A DNA stretch of 64,000 bases from Lycocorax pyrrhopterus obiensis (Eukaryota; Chordata; Aves; Passeriformes; Paradisaeidae). Every line of letters begins with the position of its first letter. The stretch's first letter is position 1. The position numbers were made by a program, and so were the translations under genes. The stretch covers positions 3,410,001 to 3,474,000 of the forward strand of contig JACSVZ010000038.1 in assembly GCA_014706295.1 (NCBI GenBank), read 5' to 3'. The notes under the pieces were generated by a model. It was not told where the DNA came from. It ran no database searches and saw nothing but the letters and a program-made list of their open reading frames with translations. Of the stretch, positions 1-12,100 are shown in pieces.

Positions 1-1252
1 TCAGGAACAAAACTGCTGCTGCCAGCAAAACAATTCACTCTGCCACAGCTGCCTCATAAAGAGTCCTCTATAAAGGGAAAAGCAGGTGGCAAAAGCAGGT
101 TACATACAGGCTCCAGGTACATACCTCAACCGGGCAGTCTTTGAAATGCTTCAGAAGAGGGACCAGATGCTCTCAGGCCTTTCTCATCAATTCCCTGTAT
201 GAAGCATGGCTTCTGCTCTGGTCCCTCCTGATCCTGCAGTGTTTATGCACCTCCTGAACTAACTTAATTTAGATTTACGGCTGGAGAACTGTAATACCAG
301 CTGTTGTGCACTTTTACAGACTAAAAACCAGACATTTAGAAACAGATTAATTTGTCTTTATTCACTCAAAACTCCTCAAATCTTGCATTTTCTGCAGTAT
401 AAAAGAAATAAAAATGTTTACTTACAAATCAAGTTATAACAAGCAGAACCACAAGTGGATAGCTACAATATAAAAATATGCAGTATTTCCAGACACTGCC
501 TACAAGTGAACAAACATTAGGATATTAAATATTCTTCCCCTAAAATTCCAAGTATCAAATAGATACCTCCATAAGGTTCAAGTCACTCAACCAAGAATCA
601 TCCCACAAGTTAGATCAGTGCTCCTGTAGAAATGTGTGAGCCTGCTGATACACAGATCACAGCCCACCAGATCTGGAACAAGTGCTGGAAAAGACCTTCT
701 TGGCTACATTCCTTGTAAAGGTGATGACACTACACAAGGAAGTAATTTTCCTGCACAAAAGAGACTGAACTCAACAGCAGAAGACTACAACATAATGCTT
801 CCCCAGCTGAGTACTGATATCTAAGAGGAAGAAAAACATGTTCTACTGTATTTAGGCTTTAGATTAATTCAGATTAAATACATTTCAATGTATTTAAAAA
901 TTGAAAGAATATAACCAATATTCAGGCATTCTTAACTAATTTTATGGGGTTGTTTCAAAACTCACAAGACCAAGAAGGTCTCAGACAATTCATGACAATA
1001 TGTTCTCTCCTGTCAGCTCTAAACAACATAGTTACACACTTATTTGGGAGTGGGAGGAAAACAAGAACGTACTTCTTACATTTCCCATCCTCTCATTATT
1101 TATGAAAGCCACAAAAATAAAAGTTGACTTTTTTTCACACTAACAAATACACATTCAAACTCCCGCCCCAAAACAGGAAGCTTCTCACACACTGATAGTT
1201 TTCTCCAATGACTTGCCCCCCTGAAGATTTCAGAGACAATCCAAAGAAAGCA
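1..1252 (-). other. LSM7: LSM7 3' UTR and downstream flank
   Basis: AT-rich sequence downstream of the LSM7 stop on the minus strand. I see no coding exon or recognisable repeat here. The 3' UTR probably occupies part of it, but its end cannot be fixed without transcripts. Confidence 0.5.
357..362 (-). terminator. Candidate LSM7 poly(A) signal AATAAA
   Basis: TTTATT on the plus strand reads AATAAA on the minus strand, about 890 nt after the LSM7 stop. It is a canonical hexamer in a plausible place, but such hexamers are common in AT-rich DNA. Confidence 0.3.
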
Positions 1253-1395
1253 TTAGCCATCTTGCTGCTGAATGAAAGGGTTTGGAATAGCTTCCATTCC
1301 ATCCTGTGGACAAATCAGAACCACAGAAGTCCCTCTGCAAACCACAAGTCCCAGCTGACGTGTGTCTTCTGTTAATTTGAATTGATCATCCGGAT
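1253..1395 (-). CDS. LSM7: LSM7 coding exon 4 with stop codon
   Basis: 143 nt after acceptor TTTTTAG. It codes [19 protein letters not shown] through the Sm2 strand to QQQDG and TAA at 1253-1255. Compared with the human ending I remember, the last residue is Gly instead of Ala. Confidence 0.96.
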
Positions 1396-4300
1396 CTAAA
1401 AAGCAGAGATCCACGGTTAGAACAGGAAAATAAGAAAAAGAAACCAAATTCCATCAACTGCAAAAGGCACAGACATGCATGTTCTTTCCTGGCATAACTG
1501 CTTTGTTTTATTGAACACATGGACTATACAGGTGATGCAGCAGTGACATCTGATGTTTTCAAGACCTTACTGACAGCGAGCAATAAAGAACTTTGTATGC
1601 AACAAAAAGCAGAACACATTTATTAAAGAATTCAAAGGCCCTTTCATTCATCTAACCAATAGTATACATGCAAGTGATTAAAAACAGCTCTTGATCCCAT
1701 TTCAAATGTCGTTACAGACAAACACTTGGGGATCAATGCCAATCAGAAAAAGACCCTGACTTCTAAATGCCCCAGGGAAGAGAGCACCGGTCCATTCCCA
1801 GACCAGGCCAAACAGGGCTAGATCGGGACAGACAAACACTTACAAATCCGCCAGTTCTATCTTCCATGAGATATCTCTATATTCAATAAAAATGAACAAC
1901 ACATTTTAAAACTCCCTTTTAAAGAGAATTCAAAGCTTCAGGTGTTTCCTTTTAAGCAGGTAAGAGAATACTCTTCAAAAACACTGTCCTATCAAATGAT
2001 ACATTTTGTTTCAGAGAGGAGAAAGAGACACACTGCTTTATTCAAGCTTTAGAGGACAAGAGTGGCCAATAAGATAACTGTAGAAGAGCTCAAGCAAGGA
2101 CTACCAAGGATGTTCTATTACAGGGAATGTGCTTAATCTAAGTTCTGCTGTAAAATCATAGAATGGTTTGTATTGGAAGGGACCTTTAAAGGTCATCTAG
2201 TACAGCCCCCCTGCAATGAGCAGGGACATCTTTAATTAGACCCGGTTGCTCGGAGTCCCATCTTTGAATGCTCCCAAGGATGGGGCACATACTACCTCTC
2301 CAAGCAACTCGTCCCAGTGTTTTTATCACTATCATTATAAAAAAAACCCTCTTCCTTATATCTAAATCAACCGTACTTCAGTTTAAACCCATTACCACTT
2401 GCCCTGTCACAACAGAGCCTGCTGAAGCATTCATTCCCTGTCATTGTCTTTTATGTCCCTTTAAAGTACTGAAAGACTACAGTAACATCTCCTAAGAGCC
2501 TTCTCTTCTCCAGGTGAACATCCCTAGCTCTCCCAGCCTGGCTCCAGAGCAGAGGGGCTCCAGCCCTTGGAGCATCTCTTGTGGCCTCCTCTGGACTCAC
2601 TCCAGCAGCTCCATGTCCTCCTGATGTTGTTCCCCAGGGCTGGAGGCAGCTCTGCAGGTGGGGTCTCACCTGAGGGAGGCAAAGGAGCAGAATCCCCTCC
2701 CTGGGATGAATCCCCCATCCCTGCTAGGCATGCAGCCCAGGATACAGCTGGCTTGTGAGCTGCAAGCACATATTGTCCAGCCTCTCATCCACCAGCATGT
2801 CCAAGTCTCAGCAGGGCTGCTCTCCATCTGTTCATCCCCCAGCCTGCACTGGTACCAGAGATTGTCCCAAACTAAGAGCAGGACCTTGTACTTGGGTCTT
2901 GTTGAACCTCATGAGGTTCCTGTGGGCCCACTTCAAAAACTTGTCCAGGTTCCCCTGGATGGCCCTGTTCTTCAGGTGTGTCACCTGCAGACTGAAGGTG
3001 AACTTGATCCCATTGTCTGTGTCACTGATGAACACTAAACAGTGCTGGTCCCCACAGAGATCCCTGAGGGACAACCCTTGTCATTGATGTTCATGACGAC
3101 AGTAAGCCATTGACTACTACCCTCTGGACCATCCAACCAATTCCACATCCACCAAACAGTCCACCCATCAAATCCATCTCTCTTCAATTTAGAGAGAAGG
3201 ATGTTGTGGGAGACTATGTCAAAGGTGTGAAAAATGAGTGGATGATAAATGTTGGCTTTTGTATATAATAGGATAACATTTACAAGTAATAATGTACTAG
3301 GTAGAAATAATGTTAAGGTAAAATATAGTAGAAACAAGGATAGAGTGAATTGTAACTTCAAAATAGCTGTAATAAACTGAGAAACGTAGTAGTGAATGCA
3401 TAGTGATAAATGTCCTTTAAGTTGAGAAACCACAGAGCCGGGGATCAAGACATCTTAAAGAAACAAAGAAGATAAACTGCATACATCCCAGGAAGTCTGT
3501 TATCTCACTAAGAGCTCACACCTCCCAAAGAAACTGTCGAATAAACTGAGTTACAACTGAGAAGGGGATTCCTGCCTTCAATCCTTCAAGATCCAGAGGG
3601 CCGGAGAGGCGTCTTGCTGGCGGGAGGGGTGGACAGAGGTTGGGAAGTAGAAGTGAAGTGTAAATTATCTTCTAAGCTTAATGAATATGTAACAGTTCGA
3701 GAAGATACTTAAGCTCACAGAAAAGTGAATAGGATTGCGCCTCTGGCTGATTGCTAAGCGCCCAGCGCTGTATTTGCCTTTGTTCTACTAATAAATGTTG
3801 AATACTTTGTTGCTAAAATGTTTAGCTCATTAATTCATTTACTTCAAAGGCTTTACAGAAGTACAGATAAAAGACATCTGTAAGCCCTTTCCTTGTCCAC
3901 TGATGGAGTCACTCCATCATAGAAGGCCACTGGGTTGGTCAGACTGGATTTTCCCTTGGTGAAGTTATGGTGGATGTCCTAAATCACCTCCCTGTCCTCC
4001 ATATGCCTTAGCAGAGCTCCAAGGAAGATCTGTTCCATGATCTTCCCAGGCACAAGAGGTGAGGCTGACAGGACAGTAGTTCCCAGGCTCCTTTCTACCC
4101 TTTTGAAAAATGGGTTCAATGTTTCTCTCTTTCCCATCACCTGACTGCCATCAATTTTTAAATGTTTTAGAGTAGCTTGGGAACTACATCAGCCAATTCC
4201 CTCAGGACCCTCGGATGCATGTTGTGAGGTCCCATAGACCTGTCACCCCATCTCTTTCTTTACAACATAGTTATCCCAGGCACGCTGCAGTCTGGGTGAT

Positions 4301-5923
4301 GTTAATCTGCAGTTTCTGCTTATTCACTCACAGAGCTGTAAGATTTCTGTTAAGAAAACCACTCAGAGAGGGGAAGCTTTCCAAAGGCTGTATATTACTT
4401 ACCTCTCATATACTCAATAGTACCGTCCAGCACAAGATTCAGAAGAGGGTCAAATCCTTTCAAGACACCACTTGCTGTTGAAGACCACACAGAAAACAAT
4501 GATTAGGACCAAAATAAGGTATACAGCAACATAAGACTGCATGAAAGGTACATTCAGTTCTCCTGTTCCCTGCTTCAGGCAAGACCAAGCAAATGAGACC
4601 AGAGATACTAAACAGTGTCCTCTTTATCAACGGCAAGTACACAAAAGCTGGTCTACATTGTGCCAATTAAAAGACTTTTCAATCAATTCTTCAAAATGTT
4701 CTTCAAGACACTGACATTTCTGCTTTCAGCCAATTTCAAGGGCATTTTAATAATCTTTCTGCATAACAAATCTGTACAAGTCACACAAAGGAAAAAAAAA
4801 GCAACCCCAAAACGAAATACATATCCTAAATGAAAGGTTATGGTTAAAAATGAAGCAAGACCATATTTTAAGTTCTTTCCTCAGAAACACCATCTTCCAG
4901 CTGCCCTCCTGGCACATCATCTCTTTAGCTTAAGCACTGCCTCACGGGAAGGCACTGCAGATAAACCAGCACTTTGTCCTAATGCAGGACATGATTCCAC
5001 AAGACTAGTCACTAAATATATCACGAAATTCACAGAGCGACTTCCCAGTTTTTAAAATACACTTATCAGTAAGGAGTGCAGGAGTCCAAGTAACTTCCAA
5101 ACCCTCAAAAACATTAGGTCCCAGTGGAGTTTTAAAATGCAGCACATGGTTAACTCAGACAAACAAGTGCCGGCGGGTGGCACCAACCGCATTGGGATGT
5201 ACCTTCCCAGCTGGGAAGGGACCGAGATGGAAAGGCATGGTGGCATATATTGAATCATGAACTCCGGGCATGCTTACCATGTCAAGAGATGAAAGGCACG
5301 ACAGTTGCATTAATTGTTACAATCATAAATGTTTCTTTGTTGCTTTAAGTGCACTCTTGCAGTGCAAAAAAAAAAAAAAAAAAACAACAAACCAGCCAAA
5401 ATAAGGCTGTTCAGGACAACTAACAAAAGAAGAGATACATAGATGAGCCATAAAGATAAAAGTACACCGAGGAGATTAATGGAAAAGTTAAACGAGCAAA
5501 GCTTCACACCGGTAACTGCAACCACTAATAAGTAACAGCACCCGCTACTCCTCGCCTTCCCTTGAAGGGAAACAGCGTGAGCAGGAGGGCAAAGCCGACA
5601 GGCACCGGCTGAGGGAAAACGCCGAAAGGCAAAAGAGCTTCGTGCTGCAGCCACGCGCTGGGCTCACCTTCCCGCCCGCCCTGGAACTTCACCCGGATAG
5701 TCTTGTCGATGTACTTAGAGAGGTCCAAGATGCTCTCCTTCTTCTTCTTCTCCTTATCCTACGGCAGAGCACAGACGGCCCAGTTAAAGCGCGCTCTCCG
5801 CAGAGACACAGCCCCGGAGCACTGCTGCGGGATCCCGCGGCGGCGGGACGGGGGCGCGGGTACAGCACCGGCACCATCCCCGCCCGGCCGCAGAGCCCAA
5901 GCCACCCCGCTCCTCACCGCCAT
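1253..5923 (-). CDS. LSM7: LSM7, U6 snRNA-associated Sm-like protein LSm7 (complete, 4 coding exons)
   Basis: Joining 5923-5918, 5758-5668, 4474-4403 and 1395-1253 on the minus strand gives 312 nt, that is 103 codons plus TAA, the length I know for human LSm7. The protein starts [19 protein letters not shown] and ends in NPFIQQQDG; nearly every residue matches the mammalian protein from memory. The Sm fold is visible as Sm1 (roughly residues 8-55, with the [10 protein letters not shown] strand) and Sm2 (about 70-95, with [13 protein letters not shown]). By family knowledge LSm7 is a subunit of the LSm2-8 ring, which binds the U6 snRNA 3' end in the nucleus, and of the LSm1-7 ring, which promotes decapping in the cytoplasm. 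All introns are GT-AG and phases agree. The first exon codes only Met-Ala. It is divergent from SPPL2B and shares its CpG-rich promoter. Confidence 0.97.
2155..3225 (-). mobile_element. CR1 LINE, 3' portion, first segment
   Basis: The left edge begins with the CR1 tail octamer in reverse (ATCATAGAATGG) and the familiar GGGACCTTTAAAGGTCATC. The sequence then follows the CR1 3' UTR and, in reverse, the end of the reverse-transcriptase ORF (for example the region reading AGACTATGTCAAAGG). The copy stops at 3225 where an LTR begins and resumes after 3846. Its short open frames are broken relics. Confidence 0.9.
3226..3846 (+). mobile_element. Solo LTR of an endogenous retrovirus inserted in a CR1
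   Basis: About 620 bp that interrupts the CR1 reading at TCAAAGG, which occurs on both sides (3219-3225 and 3844-3850). With TG and CA ends the duplication is AAGG (3222-3225 and 3847-3850), pointing to a gammaretrovirus-like (ERV1) element; the repeated TCAAAGG leaves the exact right edge uncertain by a few bases. The termini TGTGAAAAATGA and TCATTTACTTCA are imperfect inverted repeats. An AATAAA near 3790 sets the plus orientation. No internal viral gene is present. Confidence 0.75.
3847..4245 (-). mobile_element. CR1 LINE, second segment of the split copy
   Basis: The CR1 reading continues from GGCTTTACAGAAG through stretches matching the reverse-transcriptase region (CTCCATCATAGAAGGCCACT, TTCCATGATCTTCCCAGGC) and fades near 4245. 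It is the same element as 2155-3225, which fixes the order of events: CR1 first, LTR later. Confidence 0.85.
4403..4474 (-). CDS. LSM7: LSM7 coding exon 3
   Basis: 72 nt coding the rest of Sm motif 1 ([20 protein letters not shown] then YMR), between acceptor CAACAG and donor GTAAGT. Phases 1 and 1 fit exons 2 and 4. Confidence 0.95.
4475..5667 (-). other. LSM7: LSM7 intron 2
   Basis: Unique AT-rich intron sequence. A run of 19 A at 5366-5384 is the only simple repeat I see. The part near 5540-5667 becomes GC-richer towards the promoter. Confidence 0.7.
5366..5384. repeat. Poly(A) run
   Basis: 19 consecutive A in LSM7 intron 2, not preceded by a recognisable retroelement. Confidence 0.9.
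5668..5758 (-). CDS. LSM7: LSM7 coding exon 2
   Basis: 91 nt coding [19 protein letters not shown] and on to FQGGRE, between acceptor CCGTAG and donor GTGAGC. It carries the lysine-rich N-terminal helix and the start of Sm motif 1. It ends in phase 1. Confidence 0.95.
5918..5923 (-). CDS. LSM7: LSM7 coding exon 1 (ATG GCG)
   Basis: Six coding bases, Met-Ala, followed on the minus strand by donor GTGAGG. The start is chosen because Met-Ala joins in frame to Asp-Lys-Glu-Lys of exon 2 and reproduces the known N-terminus. The nearby ATG at about 5957-5959 has no such continuation. Confidence 0.93.
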
Positions 5924-6120
5924 CTTCCCCGCGCCGCCGCCGCCGCCGCCACTCGCCATTTCATTCGGCGCCGCCAGAAGTGACGTCGCGCCCCGGCGGA
6001 GCCCGTTGGCGGCTCGGGGCGGCGGGGCGGGACGTCCGGGGCGGGCTCTGGGTAGCCGGTGCGGAAGGGTCCAGCCCGGCCCAGGTCGGAACAAAGCGGC
6101 GGCGGCGCGGCGGGCCCGGC

Positions 6121-6177
6121 ATGGCGGCGTGGCCGGCCCGGCTCCGCCTCTGGCTGCTCCTGCATCTGCTGCCGCAG
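6121..6177 (+). CDS. SPPL2B: SPPL2B coding exon 1
   Basis: 57 nt, 19 codons from ATG, coding a hydrophobic leucine-rich signal peptide (RLRLWLLLHLLPQ), then donor GTCAGT in phase 0. The start fits because the peptide joins in frame to VYCEYGMVHV of exon 2. Confidence 0.92.
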
Positions 6178-9100
6178 GTCAGTGGCTGTGCCGGGCTGCG
6201 CGGGCACCCTGGCTGAGGGCGGGGAGCGGCCCCGGGCGCAGCCGGGCCCGGGCGGGCTGTGCGGTGAGTCCGTGCCCGCAGCCGCCTCCCGCAGGCGGGA
6301 GCGGCCCGGGCGCCCGGAGGTGCTGCCGCCGCCGGGGGGCCCCGCAGCGGGCCGTGGCCGAGCCGTGGCCGAGCCGTGGCCGAGCCGTAGCCGCGCCGTG
6401 GCCGCAGGAAGGCAGCGGAACGCATCGGGCTGCCGGCCCCGCCCTCCGCGATTTGGCAGCATTGATATATCTGTGGGTTTAGGGCTGTTTGGGACTTTTT
6501 TCTTTTTTCCGTAGTAAACAGCGTTTTCCTCGTAGTTCTTAAAACCTCGGGTCCTCGTGGGCCCAGCCCAGCATCCTCGCCAGGCAGCCCCCAGGAGGGG
6601 AGCACAGCCGAGTCCCCGGGCCACATCCCCGCAGGGACGACTCTGGGCTGATCCCGACTGGCAAGACTCCCTATGAGGAAGGATTCAGCAGAAAAGAAGG
6701 GATTTCTGCTGACCCTGCCCATGTAGTCTGTTTTGAGTCTTGTGTTGTCGTTACTAAAATATTAATTAGTTTTGTGGGATTCATTTCTAAGGGTGTGATG
6801 AACTAGGCGTGTAATCCTGATACAGGAGAGAGTGGATTTCTAGCAATTGCGTTGCATGGTACATAGCTTTTGTATTTAAAGTTTGGTGTTTTGTGTTCTG
6901 AAAATTTTGAAATGTCATTTAAACTTCTTGGCTGTTTATTAGGTAATTTGCAGCATACTATGTCTTCTGGAATATTATTGATGTAACATCTTAACATGGC
7001 CCTCTAATTTTTCCTTCTTCTTCATCTGTCTCCTTACTGATTCCTTGCCAATAATCTTTAGTTACAAAGTGGTCTGGTTGCCAGCTAACTTCTTTATTTC
7101 TGCATCATCCCCTTTTTTCATCAATCATCTTTTTCTGCATTATCTCTTCATTATGCCCTTGCATGCCCCTTGCATTTTGTCATCTCCACTGATGCTTCAC
7201 AGGGACTGGTAGGCCCCACAAATTAATAAGATGCAAGAACAAGTCAAAAACTGGCATAGAGTCAGTTTGATCCATCAGTTTGGAGAAGGTGAGCACATGG
7301 CAGTGCAGAAGGACAGCAGGTGAGATAGTCCACTGGTGGGTACTTGGAGGTCTTGCCTTCAGCTCCATGCACTGCAGCACGTTCCTATCTGTAAGCGTTT
7401 GGTATATTTGTGCGGTGGAAGTGTTGATGTACTTGAGTAAGCTTGGGCAGACTGGTCAGGATGCTGGAACAGTCCTGCTGTTGCAGTGAAAAATGGATGT
7501 ACTGTGTGCTGCCAATATGTTTCTGTTAGCCAAGCTGGCTTTTTAAAAATCTGCTTGAATACCTCATATTGTGCATTACTTCTGCATCTCTTGTGCTTGC
7601 ACTTGTTGGGATGGTTTTGGGTAGTACATCCTCCTTAGTGTGAGGCAGAGAGGAGTGCTCTGCTGCCCTTGTCCTGCTGTGGTACCCCCGTGACTGATGA
7701 CTGGAGTTACTCCGGGGGGCAGAGCTGACAGCTGTTGTCAGGAGCTGCTGTGTGCATTTGCTGTGCACCAGCTGTACTCATTATCAATGCCTTACTCTTG
7801 CCTTAGTGGTCGTGAGTGTATACCTTTGTCTCCCTCGTTGAAGCAGGATAGTAATTTTTTGTTTGTTTTCCCTGGGGCAAGAGGAAGCAGTGTCCACATC
7901 TGCCTCTATGTTCTGATTTAGGGAGAAGGATCAGCTTGGCTACTGAAGCATGGCTCTTCCAAATCTGGGTCCTCATCTGGGAACACTTAAAGAGGGGTGA
8001 GATCTTATAGATCCAAGTACAATCTGCACTCAGGTCTTGCTTTGGTATTTGAGTTCTCACATTTCATTTAACTTCCCTGGCATTGTTACCTCTCAGTTGT
8101 CCTGTGACAACAGCAGATGCATGAGCCTTTGACTAGTGACGAAGGTAGTAACGTGATCTGCAGCGAGTGCATTGGATCTAGCTTGTCTTCACTATAGCAG
8201 CTTTCAGCAGAATATGTTGAATTGAGGTGATGGGTTTGTATTTTAAATCAGGGCACTCTATGATATGGGTCCAAAGAATTGAAAAGACTGTCTGAAATTC
8301 TGCATTAAGGTTGTGGCTGACAATTTAGTCTCCTGGAATTACTGCATTATGGGTATGTAGCTCTCTGCACTGTACAGTGTATGTTGAAGGAGTGTTTTAT
8401 TTGTGTGCAGCTTTGCTGCGTGCTGTTGCTGGTCTCCAGATGGATCAGTGCAGTTAATGGGAAAGAATGACTCCAGCTCCTGGGAACTCTCACGTGGTAC
8501 CTACTGTAAGAGTAGGATAGCTTATTCGTTCCTTCTTCGAAGAACACAGCTCCCAGTGTCTGTGAAATCTCTCTGAGATTTGGGTGACCAGGTCAGTTAA
8601 TAGAGCTACTGAAAGTGGAAAAGGTGTATGGGACATCCAGGTGAGTGTGCGGCCAGAGGCAGGGAGGAGCAAACAAGGCAGACATTAGGTTGGCTCAGTC
8701 ACACGCACTGAAGTTTCTTGATACACGGGTGAGCTGAATTCTTCATCTCCACCTTCTTCCATCATTTAACTTGCAGGTCCCAGTGCTTGCCTCTGGGAAG
8801 CAAATTCACCCAAATAAACTTGCACAGCAAAAAAACTGGGGAGTATTCTGCTCTTTTATGCATTAATCTGTGGAAGGCCCTGATGAGGTTCAGAGCCAAC
8901 AAGTATGCCCTTCTAATACTACAAACATTAGATTAGCTCGTTTGCCTGTTAAACTCTGCCCTCAGATTTTACATTTCTGTTGTGTGAAAACTTTTTCCAG
9001 TTTTGCAGCTTTATAGAAAACACTTCCTTTTGTGTTAATTATACATTATTGTGTGCTTTTTAAGCCATAGGATCAGTAAGAAGCAAGTATTATACCTTAT

Positions 9101-12100
9101 TGTCACAGCAGCTGTTGTTTTTCTGTGTTTGAAAAAGGCTGGACTTGATACCCAAACACTTGGAAAAGAGCCTTTGGGGTTGTAGGAACATTGTATAGGA
9201 TCTGCACAGGAGAGGACATTTTCTCTTGGGTTAATCTAGGATATGAAGTGGTCTCTAGGAGTTAAGAACCATCATAAATGTTGCCACCGTGCCAGTGCAT
9301 CAGCAGCACTGCTTTGAGCTTTTGTTGTCTCATACCTACTGACATGAATAAAAACAAAACTGGAAGCATCAAAGTGGATAAGAACAAACTTATTGTGGCT
9401 GTTAACAGACTTCAGAACTATGCTTTGATTCTAAGTGATAATAGCTTTGTAAAAATGTCTGTTAATCCACATTATCCACAGATTATATTCTCCACAGAGT
9501 TTCTAAAACTCTGTGTTCCCTCTTCTGCTTTTAGCCCTGCTCATATTGCCTTTAATTCATTCCTCTCATGCTTGATTTTTATTTGGCTTTTGGCACACAA
9601 ATCCGCATAGCTTCTAAAATGTTTTGAGCACTTCACATTAGGAACCTTTTACTCCCTTAATATTTCTTTGAAGAACATCCACTAAATAGCTCAGAAAGCA
9701 AAATTGTGTGTAACTGTCTCCTGGGTGCCTTTTAGGAATTATTCCTGAGTTCCAGTAATGGTTATCTCCACAGAAATGTAGCAACACACCCTGTACTTAC
9801 TCTCATTTTAAAGTTGTGTGCCATATATATCTTATAGATGTAAAACTTTTAACTGTACAGCTTGATTGTTTCCCAAATGCATAAAGCTGTTCAATTTCAG
9901 AAAATCTCCTGATTTTGGAGAGAGTTGTACATGTAATATTCAAAACTAAGATACTCCATGTTTTGTTTGCTTATCTAAGCCCAGTCAGACTATGTACGAT
10001 AAGCAGGGAACATTCTTTTGTTCTTGTCTTTTGTGTGTGACTGTATTTGCATCTCTGTTGCTTGTTACTCTTGGAAGTCAAATTCAAGGTAATAAGTACA
10101 GGTTACTTTTCTAAATTACTTGCTTCTGTTGAAAGTAGTTTAGGTGCTATGGTTGGATACCTGACATATGAGTTAACAAGTCCGCTATGGCGGGGAGTTG
10201 GAGTTCTTGTTTCCTCACAGCATATGCACAATAGTGTCTCCCTTTCTCCACAGATATCTTGGAAATTTGCACTGTGCTCAAGTGGCTTTAATCTGCACTG
10301 AGCTGATCAGTGTGACCTCCCGTATCAACATCCTTCAGGACCAATGTCACTGGTTCTAGAGGACTTAGTTAATACTAATATTATAAAAAAAGGAAAAAGT
10401 TGCTGCATGAGTTAACAAAGACCATTTATATGGAGAAGAGCTAAATATAAAAATCTACCTCCTGTATATTTTTACAATGATGTTTCTTTACTGCTTTGCT
10501 AGCATCTTGCAGCAGAATGCTATCATTGCCTCTGGGCACACTGTGTGTGTTAAAGAGCAATTTTACAATGCGGGTGGTAAAACACAGGCACAGGTTGTCC
10601 AGAGAGGTGATGGGTACCCCGTCCCTGAAAGTGTTCAAGGCCAGGTTGCACAGGGTTTGGTCTACTTGAAGATTTCCCGGCCCATTGCCAGGGGTTTGGA
10701 CAAGGTGACCTTTAAAGGTCCTTTCCAACCCAAACCATTCTGTGATTCTTAAAAGTGTTCCAAAAAACATATTTTACCACGAGTGTGTCCTAGGGGTGCA
10801 TGGTAACTTCTGTGTAGTAGGGTTTGAAATAAAGAGGGAGAAATAAGAGTGATGGATTCTTTTAATGGATTTTTGAACAAGCATGTTAAGATATGATGTT
10901 GTTGCTGACTCCAGTCATCTTTAGCATCTTGTTCCTCAGCTGCTGCATGAAGAAACAGATGTGTATTTGTAAGAGTGTAACAAGGTGTATTTGTAAGAGT
11001 GTAAGTGCATAATTATTAAATCATTGGTGTGTTCAGGTTATGAATGTTAAACTAGATGTTGACAAATTAGTCTGTCACAACTTTCTAATTAGTAGCAGCG
11101 ATGGTTAGGGATATGACGTATTTCTCTCCAGAACAAAGTTTCATCAGTTCTGGTAGGCACAGAGTGATTTCCTTGGGGAAAGCTAAATCAGAGCAATAGA
11201 GCAATTAAACATGTCTTCAGTCAATGACTTCAGTTTTGTTTGAGTGCTGGATAGGATACAGAGAGAAGGAAGAATGGAAGGGAAGGAGTTGAGTGTGTGG
11301 GTAGAGAAGAGTATGACACAAAGGGGGATGGTAGAAAGGTGGTGGGGGATGGGGCTTGTTTGTTTGGTTTGAGGGGATTTTGGTTGGTTGGTTTTGGTCT
11401 TTTTGAACCTGCTGCTGGTTGTGAAGTGATGGTCTGTCCTTATCCTGTGTCCTGGGGTCACTAATGAATGACAGTGTTCCACCAGAAACCAAATGTGTGC
11501 CTAGTTCAGATGAGAACCAGATCAATTACTGTACATGTTTTGGATATTGCATGTATGTTTTTAAACAAACTTCCAAGTGCTAAGTGCTGGTAAGGATTAG
11601 GGAGTGTCCTCAATAAAATGGAGAAACTTCCTGTTAAAATAGGAAACAAATGCTCTGGGAACACAAAAATGATAATAGGTAGAATTCAGTTACATTAACA
11701 GTGTTTGTATTCCTAAGGACTGGATTTCCAAATCACTGGGCTGAAATAGTATTTTGAGACAGCTACCTTTAATATGTGGTCAGTTTTTTCCTGCCTATCT
11801 AATAGCTTGTATGAAGCTAAAATACAGATATGCTTTGCATTTGCTCTCAGCATCGTCCTTTTATAATCTGTTACCACACACCACTAGTTGAACATTGAAG
11901 TTGCTCTGTAAGAGCACTGTGAGGCTCTAAAGCAGCAACTGAAGATCAGCAAGATTCTCCTTCAAAAAGAAGCGTTGATCTGGGTTCATATAATTGAATT
12001 ACATTTAAAAAGTTAGGTTTTGTCCTGCTTTCTGAGCATTTTTTTAGTCTTAATGTATTTTTATCTGAAGCATTAAAATATTTTTGCAGCAGCTGGTCAG

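Larger units (their letters stand above)
1396..4402 (-). other. LSM7: LSM7 intron 3
   Basis: The largest LSM7 intron (about 3 kb). Most of it is repeat: a minus-strand CR1 from about 2155 to 4245, split by a solo LTR at 3226-3846. I see nothing specific in 1396-2150. Confidence 0.8.
5740..6450. promoter_or_regulatory. Bidirectional CpG-island promoter of LSM7 and SPPL2B
   Basis: A dense CpG block between and over the two first exons. LSM7 starts leftward at 5923 and SPPL2B rightward at 6121, 197 bp apart, with no TATA box evident. GC-box-like GGCGGGGCGGG lies near 6020-6030 and TGACGTCG, a CRE-like site, at 5980-5987. The layout is typical of divergent housekeeping promoters. The transcription start sites are inferred, not seen. 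Confidence 0.85.

Noticed and set aside
2451..3448. Frames of 72 to 137 codons on both strands in LSM7 intron 3
   Set aside because: They fall in the CR1 and the inserted LTR and follow the repeat, not a gene.
5703..6722. Several long overlapping frames on both strands (up to 259 codons) across the LSM7/SPPL2B promoter
   Set aside because: GC-rich sequence has few stops. The frames are Ala/Arg/Pro/Gly-rich, overlap in all frames and cross the true first exons and splice sites.
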